In this document: piece after piece, positions 26,969 to 35,607 of the stretch
Layout of the letters: every line of letters begins with the position of its first letter
How positions within the stretch are numbered: position 1 is the stretch's first letter
Assembly (NCBI GenBank): GCA_029227815.1
Contig: CP118523.1
Coordinates: 744,001-808,000 of the forward strand
Origin: Clostridiaceae bacterium M8S5
Lineage (GTDB): Bacteria > Bacillota > Clostridia > Tissierellales > MCWD3
Reading direction: 5' to 3'
Length of the DNA: 64,000 nucleotides
Notes under the pieces: model-generated
Told to the model about the DNA's origin: nothing
Seen by the model: only the letters and a program-made list of their open reading frames with translations
Database searches by the model: none
Translations under genes and position numbers: made by a program

Positions 26969-27912
26969 AAGGGTCAGGCTTTTATAATTTTGTTTAGAGT
27001 GATATAATTAACATTGGAGGTGAAAAACCATGGCTAGAAAACCAAGAATCCATTACGATGGAGCATTATATCATGTGATTTGCAGAGGAAACAATAAAAA
27101 TTATATATTTGCAGATAACGAAGACAAAGAAAAATACAAAGAATTGCTAAAGAACTATAAAAAGAGATATAACTACAAGATATACGCTTATTGTATAATG
27201 GGAAATCACGTACATATATTGATAGAAGTTGCAAAGATACCATTATCTAAGATAATGCAAGGAATACAACAAGTATACACACAGTATTATAATAAAAAAG
27301 AAAACAGAAGTGGTCATGTGTTTGAACAAAGGTATAAGGCAAATCTATGTGATAAAGATGAGTATTTATTTTCATTGATTAGATATATACACCAAAATCC
27401 AATTAGAGCAGATATAGAGGAAGGGTTAAGTTATAAATATAGTAGTCATAACAATTATATAAATGCAAAGAGTGAGAAAACTGTTGATTTAGAGTATCCA
27501 TTGAGTTTATTTGGAGAGAAGGTAAAAGAACAGATAACAGAATACAAAAAGTTTATTGAAGTAACAGAGGAAAATATACAAGTATTAAAAACAGAAGAAT
27601 TAATGCCAGTAATAATAAAGAAGGAATTTGAAGATATGGAAGACAAAAAATATACCATAGATCAGATAATAGAAAAGGTATGTAAGTATTATGATGTAGA
27701 GAGAGAAGAAGTAAATCTAAAGATTAGAAAAGAAAAGTTTGTTAAAGCAAGAAAAGCAATAATATATCTAGCTAAGAAATACACCGATATTACAAACAAA
27801 AAGCTTTCTCAAATATTAAATATAGCTGAATCAACTATATCAAATATAATTGTTAATGATAAAGGAAAAAGAATAATAATGGAGGATATAAAATTATAAA
27901 AGCCTGACCCTT
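26969..27912. mobile_element. RAYT-type element with 23-bp inverted ends
   Basis: The transposase gene at 27030-27899 is bounded by a perfect 23-bp inverted repeat: aagggtcaggctttt-ataatttt (26969-26991) and its complement (27890-27912). The right copy overlaps the last codons and stop of the transposase. A degenerate copy follows at 28033-28053. The arrangement resembles REP-associated tyrosine transposases, where paired imperfect palindromes flank the gene; no target-site duplication is expected from HUH enzymes. Confidence 0.75.
27030..27899 (+). CDS. REP-associated tyrosine (Y1, HUH) transposase
   Basis: A 289-residue single-strand DNA transposase-like protein. The N-terminal half is an IS200-type Y1 domain: YHVICRGNNK, the HUH pair H60/H62 in GNHVHILIE, and a tyrosine-rich helix YTQYYNKK (residues 83-90) with the probable nucleophile, followed by GHVFEQRYKA. 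The C-terminal 90 residues resemble the DnaA DNA-binding domain (ARKAIIYLAKKYTDITNKKLSQIL), a known fusion in this group. Start follows tggaggtg. The 23-bp inverted ends around it support an intact element. Confidence 0.9.
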   Translation: MARKPRIHYDGALYHVICRGNNKNYIFADNEDKEKYKELLKNYKKRYNYKIYAYCIMGNHVHILIEVAKIPLSKIMQGIQQVYTQYYNKKENRSGHVFEQRYKANLCDKDEYLFSLIRYIHQNPIRADIEEGLSYKYSSHNNYINAKSEKTVDLEYPLSLFGEKVKEQITEYKKFIEVTEENIQVLKTEELMPVIIKKEFEDMEDKKYTIDQIIEKVCKYYDVEREEVNLKIRKEKFVKARKAIIYLAKKYTDITNKKLSQILNIAESTISNIIVNDKGKRIIMEDIKL

Positions 27913-28032
27913 CGCTTCTAATCCAAAATCAAATCAAAAATTATGGAATTTTGATAAAGGTTGCTATTTTTTGCAAAAGAAGAGAAGGAGTATGTTTATA
28001 ATTAGTTGGAAAACAAAAACAAAGTGATAAGG

Positions 28033-28053
28033 AATTTTAAAAGCCTATGACCC
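28033..28053. repeat. Degenerate extra copy of the RAYT end
   Basis: aattttaaaagcctatgaccct repeats the right end of the element with one insertion and a few changes, 120 bases beyond it. It may be a solo REP-like copy or a former end. Confidence 0.5.
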
Positions 28054-28224
28054 TATATGATAATCCTTAAGATTTTCAAATAATCTATCTACGTTAATTC
28101 AATATTGTAGAAGGTTAATGTCACTAATTATGTATGATTTTTATTTACTAAATTTAAATCAAATAGGTTGGTCTTGTGTTTACAATAATATTAATGAATG
28201 TTATAATGTTCTATATTAGAACAA

Positions 28225-28425
28225 TCATTCACTATCTAACAACCAATTAACACTTACATTTAATATCTTAGATAAGGCGCTCAGTTCTATATCAGTTATA
28301 ATTCTTTTCTGTTGTTCAAGTTTAGAGATGCTAGCCCTGTCAATGTATACAGCTAGTGTTTCAAGCTTTATAGATAAATCTTTTTGAGTCATTTTATTTT
28401 TCAGTCTAGCAATTTTTATTTTTGG
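28225..28425 (-). pseudogene. XRE-family regulator remnant lacking its start
   Basis: Minus-strand frame reading KIKIARLKNKMTQKDLSIKL, then DRASISKLEQQKRIITDIE and LSALSKILNVSVNWLLDSE, a clear Cro/CI-type helix-turn-helix to its natural end. The first helix has no ATG: a TGA at 28426-28428 lies just upstream, and the only in-frame ATG (28392) would omit helix one, leaving 55 residues. A gene with a lost 5' end or frameshift is the simplest reading. The rest of 27913-28598 shows no other gene. Confidence 0.65.
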
Positions 28426-28598
28426 TCAATATACTTACAACTAATAATATAAACAAAACAAAAAAGTGCATTTCTATACCCCCATTATATTAGGATTCCT
28501 GATTGCCTATCAAAAAATATTTATGTAAATCACTCAACCTTATTCCTTAAAGATTTAATACAACTTTATAATCATATGATGTAAAATAATCTATTGCA

Positions 28599-29423
28599 CT
28601 ACCTCAACTCATTAAGCCCTCTAAAAAACGTCCATCCATTTTGAGATGTACCCGAAACTAACTCTGCTGGTTGAGAAGGTTTCTTAAACTCTAAATTCAC
28701 ACATGTCACTATTTGTCCATCATCTTCTATAGCTTTACCTTCTGCTAAATATCTGTCTATAGTGTTGTTATATCTACCATAGAAATTATCTTTCCATTCC
28801 TTACTGGTTTCATTAGGTCTTTTTATATTGCTACCTTTTTCCAATACGAACCGTCCATCTTTAACAAAAAGCTTAGCGTTGTATGTTTTTGAAGGATAGT
28901 AATACTTAGTTTCATTTGTTTTTTCTTTTCTAGTATCAATATTAATACCTTCCGCTCTCAATAAAAACTCTATCTGATGTATAAATGAGTTGAGTCGTGC
29001 TTCGTCAAATACACTTATATTTGGCCTTCTTTCTCTCAAATCTTTGTTTCTCAATGAATAACTACTCTTTTTAAATTTATTTATAAACTCATATTCAAGA
29101 TAATCTATTGTTAACTTATCAAAAGAGTTGTTATCTGTTACAAACATTATGCAATATGACCAAAAACTTTTAGCTTTAACATGTTCACTAATCCTCTCTA
29201 TGCCATTAACCGACTGCCCTATATATACTAACGATTCATCCTCTACACTGTCATCAAATAAAAAATATACTGCATAGTTCTTAGAATACATAAAACTAAA
29301 AACTTCATTTATATTGTCTTTAGTAAAATAATAACCTCTTATTTGACTAGTAGTATCTTGAAACATCTTTAAATTAGATGCTTTATATTCATCAGGATAT
29401 AAATAAGTAACTGTTTTCTTCAT
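28599..29423 (-). CDS. GIY-YIG nuclease-domain protein with C-terminal DUF4357-like domain
   Basis: About 274 residues. Residues 40-130 fit a GIY-YIG domain: NYAVYFLFDDS, then SLVYIGQSVNGIERISEH and a downstream YLEYEFINKF helix with the expected Glu. The last 60 residues (YLAEGKAIEDDGQIVT, FKKPSQPAELVSGTSQNGWTFFRG) match the DUF4357-type tail found on such nucleases. ATG codons occur at 29435 and 29423; the first abuts the gggg of the ribosome site, so the second is preferred. It stands alone, so a restriction, repair or mobile role is open. Confidence 0.8.
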   Translation of the reverse strand: MKKTVTYLYPDEYKASNLKMFQDTTSQIRGYYFTKDNINEVFSFMYSKNYAVYFLFDDSVEDESLVYIGQSVNGIERISEHVKAKSFWSYCIMFVTDNNSFDKLTIDYLEYEFINKFKKSSYSLRNKDLRERRPNISVFDEARLNSFIHQIEFLLRAEGINIDTRKEKTNETKYYYPSKTYNAKLFVKDGRFVLEKGSNIKRPNETSKEWKDNFYGRYNNTIDRYLAEGKAIEDDGQIVTCVNLEFKKPSQPAELVSGTSQNGWTFFRGLNELR

Positions 29424-29647
29424 TATGTATTTCATCCCCTTTTACCCAACTTATATAAATTATATGCTTATATGAGATTTTTTTCAATATCGTAGGCAAA
29501 TTTATAAGATAGCTTATCTTTATATTTACCTCTTATTTCTTTATATCATAGAATTAATTATATACCTTAATTATTTGATTACTTCACCATTATTGTTTTT
29601 TACTACCTATGTAAATCAAATTTTCTATATCTAAGAACTTTAAAACA

Positions 29648-29821
29648 TTAATTAGAAATAATAGAAATGAACATACAACAAACTATAATTGTTCCTACAA
29701 TTCCTCCTATTCGTGTCATTACAATATAACCATCACTAGGCTCTGCATTTTTATATTTCCACGTATTCATTGAAGCCATAAATTCTGGATATATGATACT
29801 TACACCAGAAAGCAGGCGATA
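29648..29821 (-). pseudogene. Small membrane protein remnant (DUF6199-like), 5' end missing
   Basis: A minus-strand frame reading RLLSGVSIIYPEF, NTWKYKNAEPSDGYIVMTRIGG and IVGTIIVCCMFIS to a stop at 29648. The W-K-Y-K-x-A-E-P-S-D...R-I-G-G pattern with a following helix resembles the small DUF6199 family (recalled, not checked). No start codon with a ribosome site exists upstream; the frame runs on into the opposite-strand gene at 29825, so the N-terminus appears lost. Confidence 0.5.
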
Positions 29822-29824
29822 AAA

Positions 29825-30421
29825 TTGAAAAAAATACTTTTTGGAACTAGAAATGAAACTAGGAAAGAATTTGTTAAAGAAATACTTAATGACATTGATG
29901 TTGAGATACTAAGCCTTAATGATTTAGATATTAATATAAAGATAGATGAAAGTGGCAATAGTCCAGATGAAAATTCTATGCAAAAAGCTGTTGGATATTA
30001 TAAATATTCTAAAATTACTACATTTTCTATAGATGCAGGATTGTATATTGAGGCATTTCCAGAGCATAAACAACCGGGAGCTTTTGTGAGGAGAATAAAT
30101 GGTATTGAAGTTTCAGATGATGAGATGTTAAGTTACTATGTTGATGAGCTAAAAAAATATGGTGGTAAGAGTAGAGGTGTGTGGAAAATAGCATTAACTT
30201 TAGTGAAAACACCAGATGAAGTATTTACGGCTACTTTTGAAAGGGAAACTTTCTTTACTACAGAGGTGTGTAGCACTAAGAGTAAAGGAGAGCCTTTAAA
30301 TTCTATCCAGATAAATCCTAAAACAGGTCGTTATGAAGCAGAATTGACACCTGAAGAAAGAAAACAATCTCAGATACAGTTATCAAAAACTATCCATGAT
30401 TTCATTTTACAACATATTTAA
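29825..30421 (+). CDS. Diverged Ham1/RdgB-like nucleoside triphosphate pyrophosphatase
   Basis: A 198-residue protein starting at TTG after a weak aaagcagg site. KKILFGTRNETRKEFVKEIL at the N-terminus matches the GTxNxxKxxE phosphate-binding motif of ITPase/RdgB, and FSIDAGLYIEAFPEHKQPGAFVRRING replaces the usual T-x-D-x-G-L-x-V-x-A...PGxYSARY block. Family members hydrolyse non-canonical purine NTPs such as dITP. The changed active-site segment suggests altered substrates or lower activity. It lies in a stretch of partial genes and ends at a terminator. Confidence 0.75.
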   Translation: MKKILFGTRNETRKEFVKEILNDIDVEILSLNDLDINIKIDESGNSPDENSMQKAVGYYKYSKITTFSIDAGLYIEAFPEHKQPGAFVRRINGIEVSDDEMLSYYVDELKKYGGKSRGVWKIALTLVKTPDEVFTATFERETFFTTEVCSTKSKGEPLNSIQINPKTGRYEAELTPEERKQSQIQLSKTIHDFILQHI

Positions 30422-30459
30422 TGAAAGTTACATATGAATATCTAATAGTAAATTATAAG

Positions 30460-30497
30460 AAACAACCATCTTCCTGTGAGCGAAAGGTGGTTGTTTT
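30460..30497 (+). terminator. Terminator after the ITPase-like gene
   Basis: aacaaccatctt pairs with aaggtggttgtt (one G-T) around an 11-base loop and is followed by tttg. Confidence 0.8.
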
Positions 30498-30592
30498 GTC
30501 ATGTATAAATATAATAACGTAAGAAATGAAAGATGTTGGTATTTTACTCAAAATATAATAATTTCATTCAAATTATTACAGCAAAAAACCGC

Positions 30593-30656
30593 TTGTAAAA
30601 TATATTTTTATAGATTATAATAACAGTATAGAAATAAAAACGGTATACTATACCGT
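30593..30656 (+). promoter_or_regulatory. Promoter with a 17-bp palindromic operator
   Basis: TTGTAA (30593-30598), 17-base spacer and TATAAT (30616-30621). Starting 19 bases after the -10 box is a perfect palindrome ACGGTATA-c-TATACCGT (30640-30656), followed by an atatcgg half-copy. The position just after the start point suits a repressor; which one is unknown. Confidence 0.7.
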
Positions 30657-30696
30657 ATATCGGAATAAATTAAGAAGGAGGGGGCTTTTAATACAA

Positions 30697-31344
30697 ATGA
30701 AAAGAATAAAACTGAATAAATACATTTCGTACATTTTAGGTCTTATATTACTGAGTTTTGGAATAGTATTGGCGGCAAAATCAAATTATGGAATAACTGT
30801 TTCTACTTCACCATCCTATGTTGTAAGTCTAAAAACAGATATAGTATCATTTGGAACATTTAATTATTTGATTCAAGGAGTGGTACTCATATTGATGATA
30901 GCAGTACTAAGAGAATTCAGAGTGATTTTCTTGTTATCTTTTCTGACATCAATACTTTTAGGTTATAGTATAGATTTATTCACATATTTACTTAATGATT
31001 TTGTAGCAATATCACACATGATTCGTATTTGTTGTTTTATTTTTTCTATTTTAATAGTTGGATTGGGGCTGGTTTTCTTTATAAAGAGCAAGCAACCCAT
31101 ATTACCTTTTGATATGTTTGTTAGAGAGGTATCAAATAAATACAATATAGGAATAGGAAAGTTTAAGACATGTTTCGATTTGTGTATTTTGTTAACATCT
31201 GTAGTACTTAGTATAGTATTTTTTAGAGAGCTTAGAGGTGTTAATATTGGTACATTAGTATCAGCAGTAACAATAGGTGCTACTGTGGACATGTTTATGA
31301 AATTGTTCAATAAATATGTAGAGATTGATGAAGTTTGTGAATAA
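30697..31344 (+). CDS. YczE/YitT-like membrane protein (DUF6198-type)
   Basis: A 215-residue integral membrane protein with about five to six helices. YILGLILLSFGIVLAAKSNYGITVSTSPSYV-type opening and the conserved PFDMFVREVSN segment match YyaS/YczE/YitT relatives. Their function is not established; transport of a small solute is often suggested. The gene has its own promoter with a palindromic operator and a long ggaggggg ribosome site. It precedes the aromatic amino acid module by 100 bases and may be a separate unit. Confidence 0.78.
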   Translation: MKRIKLNKYISYILGLILLSFGIVLAAKSNYGITVSTSPSYVVSLKTDIVSFGTFNYLIQGVVLILMIAVLREFRVIFLLSFLTSILLGYSIDLFTYLLNDFVAISHMIRICCFIFSILIVGLGLVFFIKSKQPILPFDMFVREVSNKYNIGIGKFKTCFDLCILLTSVVLSIVFFRELRGVNIGTLVSAVTIGATVDMFMKLFNKYVEIDEVCE

Positions 31345-31383
31345 TTAGCTAGAAGACTAAAGAAAAATCATCTTATATAGTTA

Positions 31384-31409
31384 AATAAGTATACATAATC
31401 GTACTTATT
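31384..31409. promoter_or_regulatory. Inverted repeat upstream of the SLC13-ior operon
   Basis: AATAAGTA (31384-31391) and TACTTATT (31402-31409) form an 8-bp dyad with ten bases between, 35 bases before the permease start codon. It could be an operator for the IclR regulator encoded at the end of the cluster, but a matching site near iclR was not found. Confidence 0.4.
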
Positions 31410-31444
31410 CTATGAGAAGGATGGTAACGAGAAGGAGTTAAAAA

Positions 31445-32893
31445 ATGCTTACTATTAAAAAAGATAATTTAATTAAGATTTTGTTTTGTTTTGGAGTAAT
31501 GATTGCTTTTAATTTTATTACACCACCAGCCCCTATAACTGCGTTGGGTATGAAAGTTTTGGGAATTTTTATTGGTAGTGTATTGTTGATATCTTTAGTA
31601 GATACTACTTGGCCAAGTATACTTTGTATTGCATTATTTGCTATGACAGGAGTTATGAATGTTAAGCAAGCGATTTCAAGCTCATTAGGTTCATGGGTAA
31701 CAATGTTTGTATTGTTAAGTTTTATTTTGACACATGCTCTTAATGAAACAGGTTTTACAAAGAGAATAACATGTTGGTTATTATCAAAAAAATTCATTAC
31801 TAAAAGCCCTTGGGTCTTTACTATCTCTCTTTTAAGCCTAGCATTAGTTATAGGGTGTTTCTTGGATCCATTACCTGTGACAGCATTCTTTTTGATGCTT
31901 GCTGGAAAACTATTTAAAGAATTTGGATACAAACCAGGTGAAAGATATCCACAAATGCTAACAATGGCGTTAGTTTTTACTATCAATATTGCAGGTGGAA
32001 TGACACCTATATCGCATCCATTAGCAATCATTGGTATGGGTGTATACAATAAAACTGCTGCCAATCCAATCAACTTTTTAGAGTACTGTTTATTTGCTAT
32101 ACCAGCTGGATTAATAGTATTTTCAGGATTGATTTTAGTACTATATTTATTCTTTAAACCAGATTTTGAAAAGTTTAAAAACTTCAATCCTAAAAATGTT
32201 ATAGGAACAGTTGAACCAATGAAACTTAGAGAAAAGATTACAGTTACTGTGTTTTTTATAACTGCATTTTTATGGTTACTACCAGGTATTTTAGGAATGA
32301 TATGCCCAGGAACAGCAATCCAAGCGTACTTGAGTAAAATGGGTCCAACATTTATATCTATTATTGCAGTAGTATTGCTAGCAGTAGTTCATGTAGACGA
32401 CAAGCCAGTACTTGATTTAACAAATGCTTTAAAAAATGGAGTAGCATGGGGCGTTATATTCTTAGTTGGAGCAGCAGTGTTACTTGGTGGTGCTATTACG
32501 AAAGAATCTGTAGGACTTACAGCATTTATAGTTGACAATATTGTGCCTATTGTATCAGGACTAAGCACATTTAAAGTAGTATTATTCATAGCATTCTTAA
32601 CTAGTATGATGACAAACTTCTCATCAAACGTAACAACAGTTATTATGATGACAACTTCAGGTATTTTGATAGCTAAAGGGATACCAGGGTTAGATGGTAG
32701 ATTAATAGCTATGGTTACAACATTTACAGCGGCATTAGCGTATTGTATACCATCATCATTTGCCTGTATAGCTGTGTTGTATGGAGATGAATACAGTAAA
32801 GGTAGTGTTATCTTTAAGTATGGTGTAGTTGCTATATTTATAACAACATTAGCTGCTACAGTTGGATATTATTTGATTTCATTGATTTCATAA
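31445..32893 (+). CDS. SLC13/DASS-family anion permease
   Basis: A 482-residue membrane protein with about twelve helices and the duplicated sodium/substrate loops of the divalent anion:Na+ symporter family: a central FTINIAGGMTPISHPLAIIGMGVY and a C-terminal FLTSMMTNFSSNVTTVIMM. Substrates in the family include dicarboxylates and sulfate. As first gene before ptb-iorAB-buk it may move the arylacetate product or a related carboxylate; that is inferred from position. The start follows gaaggag. The next gene follows after 24 bases. Confidence 0.85.
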   Translation: MLTIKKDNLIKILFCFGVMIAFNFITPPAPITALGMKVLGIFIGSVLLISLVDTTWPSILCIALFAMTGVMNVKQAISSSLGSWVTMFVLLSFILTHALNETGFTKRITCWLLSKKFITKSPWVFTISLLSLALVIGCFLDPLPVTAFFLMLAGKLFKEFGYKPGERYPQMLTMALVFTINIAGGMTPISHPLAIIGMGVYNKTAANPINFLEYCLFAIPAGLIVFSGLILVLYLFFKPDFEKFKNFNPKNVIGTVEPMKLREKITVTVFFITAFLWLLPGILGMICPGTAIQAYLSKMGPTFISIIAVVLLAVVHVDDKPVLDLTNALKNGVAWGVIFLVGAAVLLGGAITKESVGLTAFIVDNIVPIVSGLSTFKVVLFIAFLTSMMTNFSSNVTTVIMMTTSGILIAKGIPGLDGRLIAMVTTFTAALAYCIPSSFACIAVLYGDEYSKGSVIFKYGVVAIFITTLAATVGYYLISLIS

Positions 32894-32917
32894 TCATATA
32901 AAAGGAGGTTTTAGCCG

Positions 32918-33805
32918 ATGATTAAAAGTTTTAAAGAACTTGAAACTATGCTTATGGAGAAAAAAGAAAAACCAACATTAGCAGTAGTTTGTGCTCATGA
33001 TGAGCATACATTAGAAGCTATCAAAGATGCAATGGATAAGGAGCTTATCAAAGCAGTTCTAGTAGGAAAAGAAGAAATGATAAAAGAGCTTTTAGAAAAA
33101 ATGAACTTTGTTAGTGAAGATATAAGAATAATAGATGCCAAGACAGATGAAGAAAGTGCAGCTATAGGAGTAAAGCTTGTTAGAGAAGAAGCAGTTCAAG
33201 CACTTATGAAGGGAAAGATTCAAACAAAAGATTTTCTTAAGGCTGTAGTTAACTCAGAAACAGGTATCAAAAACAGTGAAGTACTTAGTCATATGGCAGT
33301 TCACGAACTTAAAAACTATCATAAATTATTAGCTGTTACAGATGGTGGAATGGTGACATATCCAGACTTTGAGCAGAAGAAAGCTATAGTGAAAAATGCA
33401 ACAAATATATATAACAATCTAGGATATGAAAAGCCAAAAGTTGCTGTATTAGCAGCAGTTGAGGTAGTGAATCCTAAAATGCAAGAAACTGTTGATGCTC
33501 ACAATTTAAAACTAGCAAACATACCCGACTGTATTGTTGAAGGCCCTATTTCCTATGACTTGACTTTTTCTAAAGAATCAGCCGAGATTAAAGGATACGA
33601 GAGTCCAGTAGTAGGGGATGCAGATATATTAGTTGTTCCAAATATTGCAACAGGTAATATATTGGGTAAATCATTGATATACTCAGCAGAGGCTACTATG
33701 GCAGGTATTGTTGTTGGCGCTAAAGTTCCAATTATATTGACGTCTAGAGGATCAACGTCAATTGAAAAATATTATTCAATAGTTTTAGCTACACTAAGTC
33801 ATTAA
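32918..33805 (+). CDS. ptb: Phosphate butyryltransferase-family acyltransferase (second copy)
   Basis: A 295-residue paralogue of the enzyme at 1-777, complete here. It converts an acyl-CoA and phosphate to acyl-phosphate. Motifs VLSHMAVHE, VVNPKMQETVDA and GAKVPIILTSRG are shared with the first copy. It sits between the SLC13 permease and iorAB, followed by a second butyrate-kinase-type gene. The substrate is therefore likely an arylacetyl-CoA made by indolepyruvate oxidoreductase, although sequence alone does not fix specificity. Start follows aaaggaggt. Confidence 0.92.
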   Translation: MIKSFKELETMLMEKKEKPTLAVVCAHDEHTLEAIKDAMDKELIKAVLVGKEEMIKELLEKMNFVSEDIRIIDAKTDEESAAIGVKLVREEAVQALMKGKIQTKDFLKAVVNSETGIKNSEVLSHMAVHELKNYHKLLAVTDGGMVTYPDFEQKKAIVKNATNIYNNLGYEKPKVAVLAAVEVVNPKMQETVDAHNLKLANIPDCIVEGPISYDLTFSKESAEIKGYESPVVGDADILVVPNIATGNILGKSLIYSAEATMAGIVVGAKVPIILTSRGSTSIEKYYSIVLATLSH

Positions 33806-33821
33806 AAAATGGAGGTATATT

Positions 33822-35606
33822 ATGAAAAAATTATTAACTGGAAACGAGGCTTTAGCTCGTGGAGCATATGAGTATGGAACTCATTTTGCATCTGCATATG
33901 CTGGAACTCCAAGTACTGAAATCTTAGAAAATATTATAACTTACAAAGAAATAATAGCTGAATGGGCACCAAATGAAAAGGTAGCACTAGAAGCAGTTAT
34001 AGGAGCATCTTATGCAGGTGGACGTTCCTTAGCAGCTATGAAGCATGTTGGTGTTAACGTAGCGTCAGATGCACTTTGTACTTTTGCTTATTCAGGTGTA
34101 TTAGGAGGATCTATATTAGTTACTGCTGATGAGCCTGGTATGCATTCAAGTCAAAATGAGCAAGATAACAGATTCTTTGCCAAATTTGCTAAAGTGCCAT
34201 TGTTTGAGCCATCAAATGCACAAGAAGCTAAGGACTTTGTAAAAGCAGCTTATGAAGTAAGTGAAAAATATGATGCACCTGTTCTTATAAGAATGACAAC
34301 TAGAGTATGTCACTCAAAAGGAATAGTTGAAATAGGTGAGCGTCAAGAAGTTGCAATCAAAGAATATAAGAAAGATATCAAAAAATATGTTACTGTTCCA
34401 GGACACTCTAGACAACTACGTCACAGTGTTGAAGAGAGAATGAACAAGTTACAAGAGTTAAGTAACAATTGCGAGTGGAACTACCCAATCTACAACGATA
34501 AGAAAATAGGAGTTATCACTTCTGGTGGAGTATTTGAGTATGCTAGAGAGGCATTTGGTAAGTCAGCATCTTATCTTAAGCTAGGATTTACCTGTCCATT
34601 GCCAACAACTTTGATTGAAGATTTCGCTAAAGAAGTTGATACATTATATATAATAGAAGAAAATGATAAATATATTGAAGATCACGTAAAAGCTATGGGT
34701 ATCAAGTGTTTAGGAAAAGAAATATTCCCATATACAGGAGAAATGACTCCAGACGTAATCAAAGAAAGTGTTAGCGGTAAGCCAATAGAGACTTACGAAG
34801 TAAATCAGGATAAACTAATAAAGAGACCTCCTACATTCTGTGCAGGCTGTCCACATAGAGCAGTATTTTTAGAGTTAGGTAAAAGAAAAAATGCTATTGT
34901 TGCAGGAGACATTGGATGTTATGCATTAGGTCACGCAAGCCCTTATGATGCAATAGACTGGATACTATGTATGGGTAGTAGTTTCTCTACAGGTCATGGT
35001 GCGCAAAAAATACTTAACCTTAAAGAAGGAAATAACAAGAGACTAGTATCAGTAATGGGAGACTCTACTTTCTTCCACACTGGAATCAACTCTTTACTAG
35101 ATATATCATATAACAAATCTAATACAATCAATCTTATACTTGATAATAGAATCACAGGTATGACAGGAGGACAAGAGAACCCTGGTACTGGATTCAAAGC
35201 TCAAGGTGAAATTGTCGAAGCTATTGAGATCGAAGATTTAGTTAAGAGCGCAGGAATAAAACACATAAAAGTTATTGATCCAAACAAAAAGGATGAAGTT
35301 GTTGCAGCTTTTGATTGGGCATTTGGTCTTGATGAAGCCTGTGTTATCATCACAAAATGGCCTTGTGTATTAAAAAGAGAGTACAGTGATGCAGACAAAG
35401 AGAAGTTCCCAACTGCATTTAAAACAAAACACAAAGTAGATGCAGATAAATGTATTGGCTGTAAAATCTGTCTAAAAACAGGTTGTCCGGGACTTGGATT
35501 TGATAAAGAGAATAAGAAAGCCTTTATAATAAAAGACGTTTGTGTGGGCTGCGGTGTTTGCGAAAGAGAATGTCCAGTTAATGCTATAAATGAGGAGGAA
35601 AAATAA
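33822..35606 (+). CDS. iorA: Indolepyruvate:ferredoxin oxidoreductase, alpha subunit
   Basis: A 594-residue subunit that binds thiamine diphosphate and decarboxylates arylpyruvates (from Trp, Phe, Tyr) to arylacetyl-CoA with reduction of ferredoxin. The N-terminal LLTGNEALARGAYEYG and SAYAGTPSTEI, the TPP block VMGDSTFFHTGINSLLD to DNRITGMTGGQENPG, and the PTFCAGCPHRAVF cysteines are characteristic. The C-terminus carries two cluster motifs, KCIGCKICLKTGCP (one spacing altered by insertion, common in IorA) and VCVGCGVCERECPVNAI. It is followed immediately by iorB. Confidence 0.96.
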   Translation: MKKLLTGNEALARGAYEYGTHFASAYAGTPSTEILENIITYKEIIAEWAPNEKVALEAVIGASYAGGRSLAAMKHVGVNVASDALCTFAYSGVLGGSILVTADEPGMHSSQNEQDNRFFAKFAKVPLFEPSNAQEAKDFVKAAYEVSEKYDAPVLIRMTTRVCHSKGIVEIGERQEVAIKEYKKDIKKYVTVPGHSRQLRHSVEERMNKLQELSNNCEWNYPIYNDKKIGVITSGGVFEYAREAFGKSASYLKLGFTCPLPTTLIEDFAKEVDTLYIIEENDKYIEDHVKAMGIKCLGKEIFPYTGEMTPDVIKESVSGKPIETYEVNQDKLIKRPPTFCAGCPHRAVFLELGKRKNAIVAGDIGCYALGHASPYDAIDWILCMGSSFSTGHGAQKILNLKEGNNKRLVSVMGDSTFFHTGINSLLDISYNKSNTINLILDNRITGMTGGQENPGTGFKAQGEIVEAIEIEDLVKSAGIKHIKVIDPNKKDEVVAAFDWAFGLDEACVIITKWPCVLKREYSDADKEKFPTAFKTKHKVDADKCIGCKICLKTGCPGLGFDKENKKAFIIKDVCVGCGVCERECPVNAINEEEK

Positions 35607-35607
35607 T

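Noticed and set aside
28391..28500. 21-codon hydrophobic plus-site-bearing frame (MHFFVLFILLVVSILTK) on the minus strand
   Set aside because: It overlaps the XRE remnant in another frame and has no conservation evidence; likely chance in AT-rich DNA.
31438..32187. 249-codon minus-strand frame opposite the SLC13 permease
   Set aside because: Antisense of a strongly supported membrane protein gene; no ribosome site.
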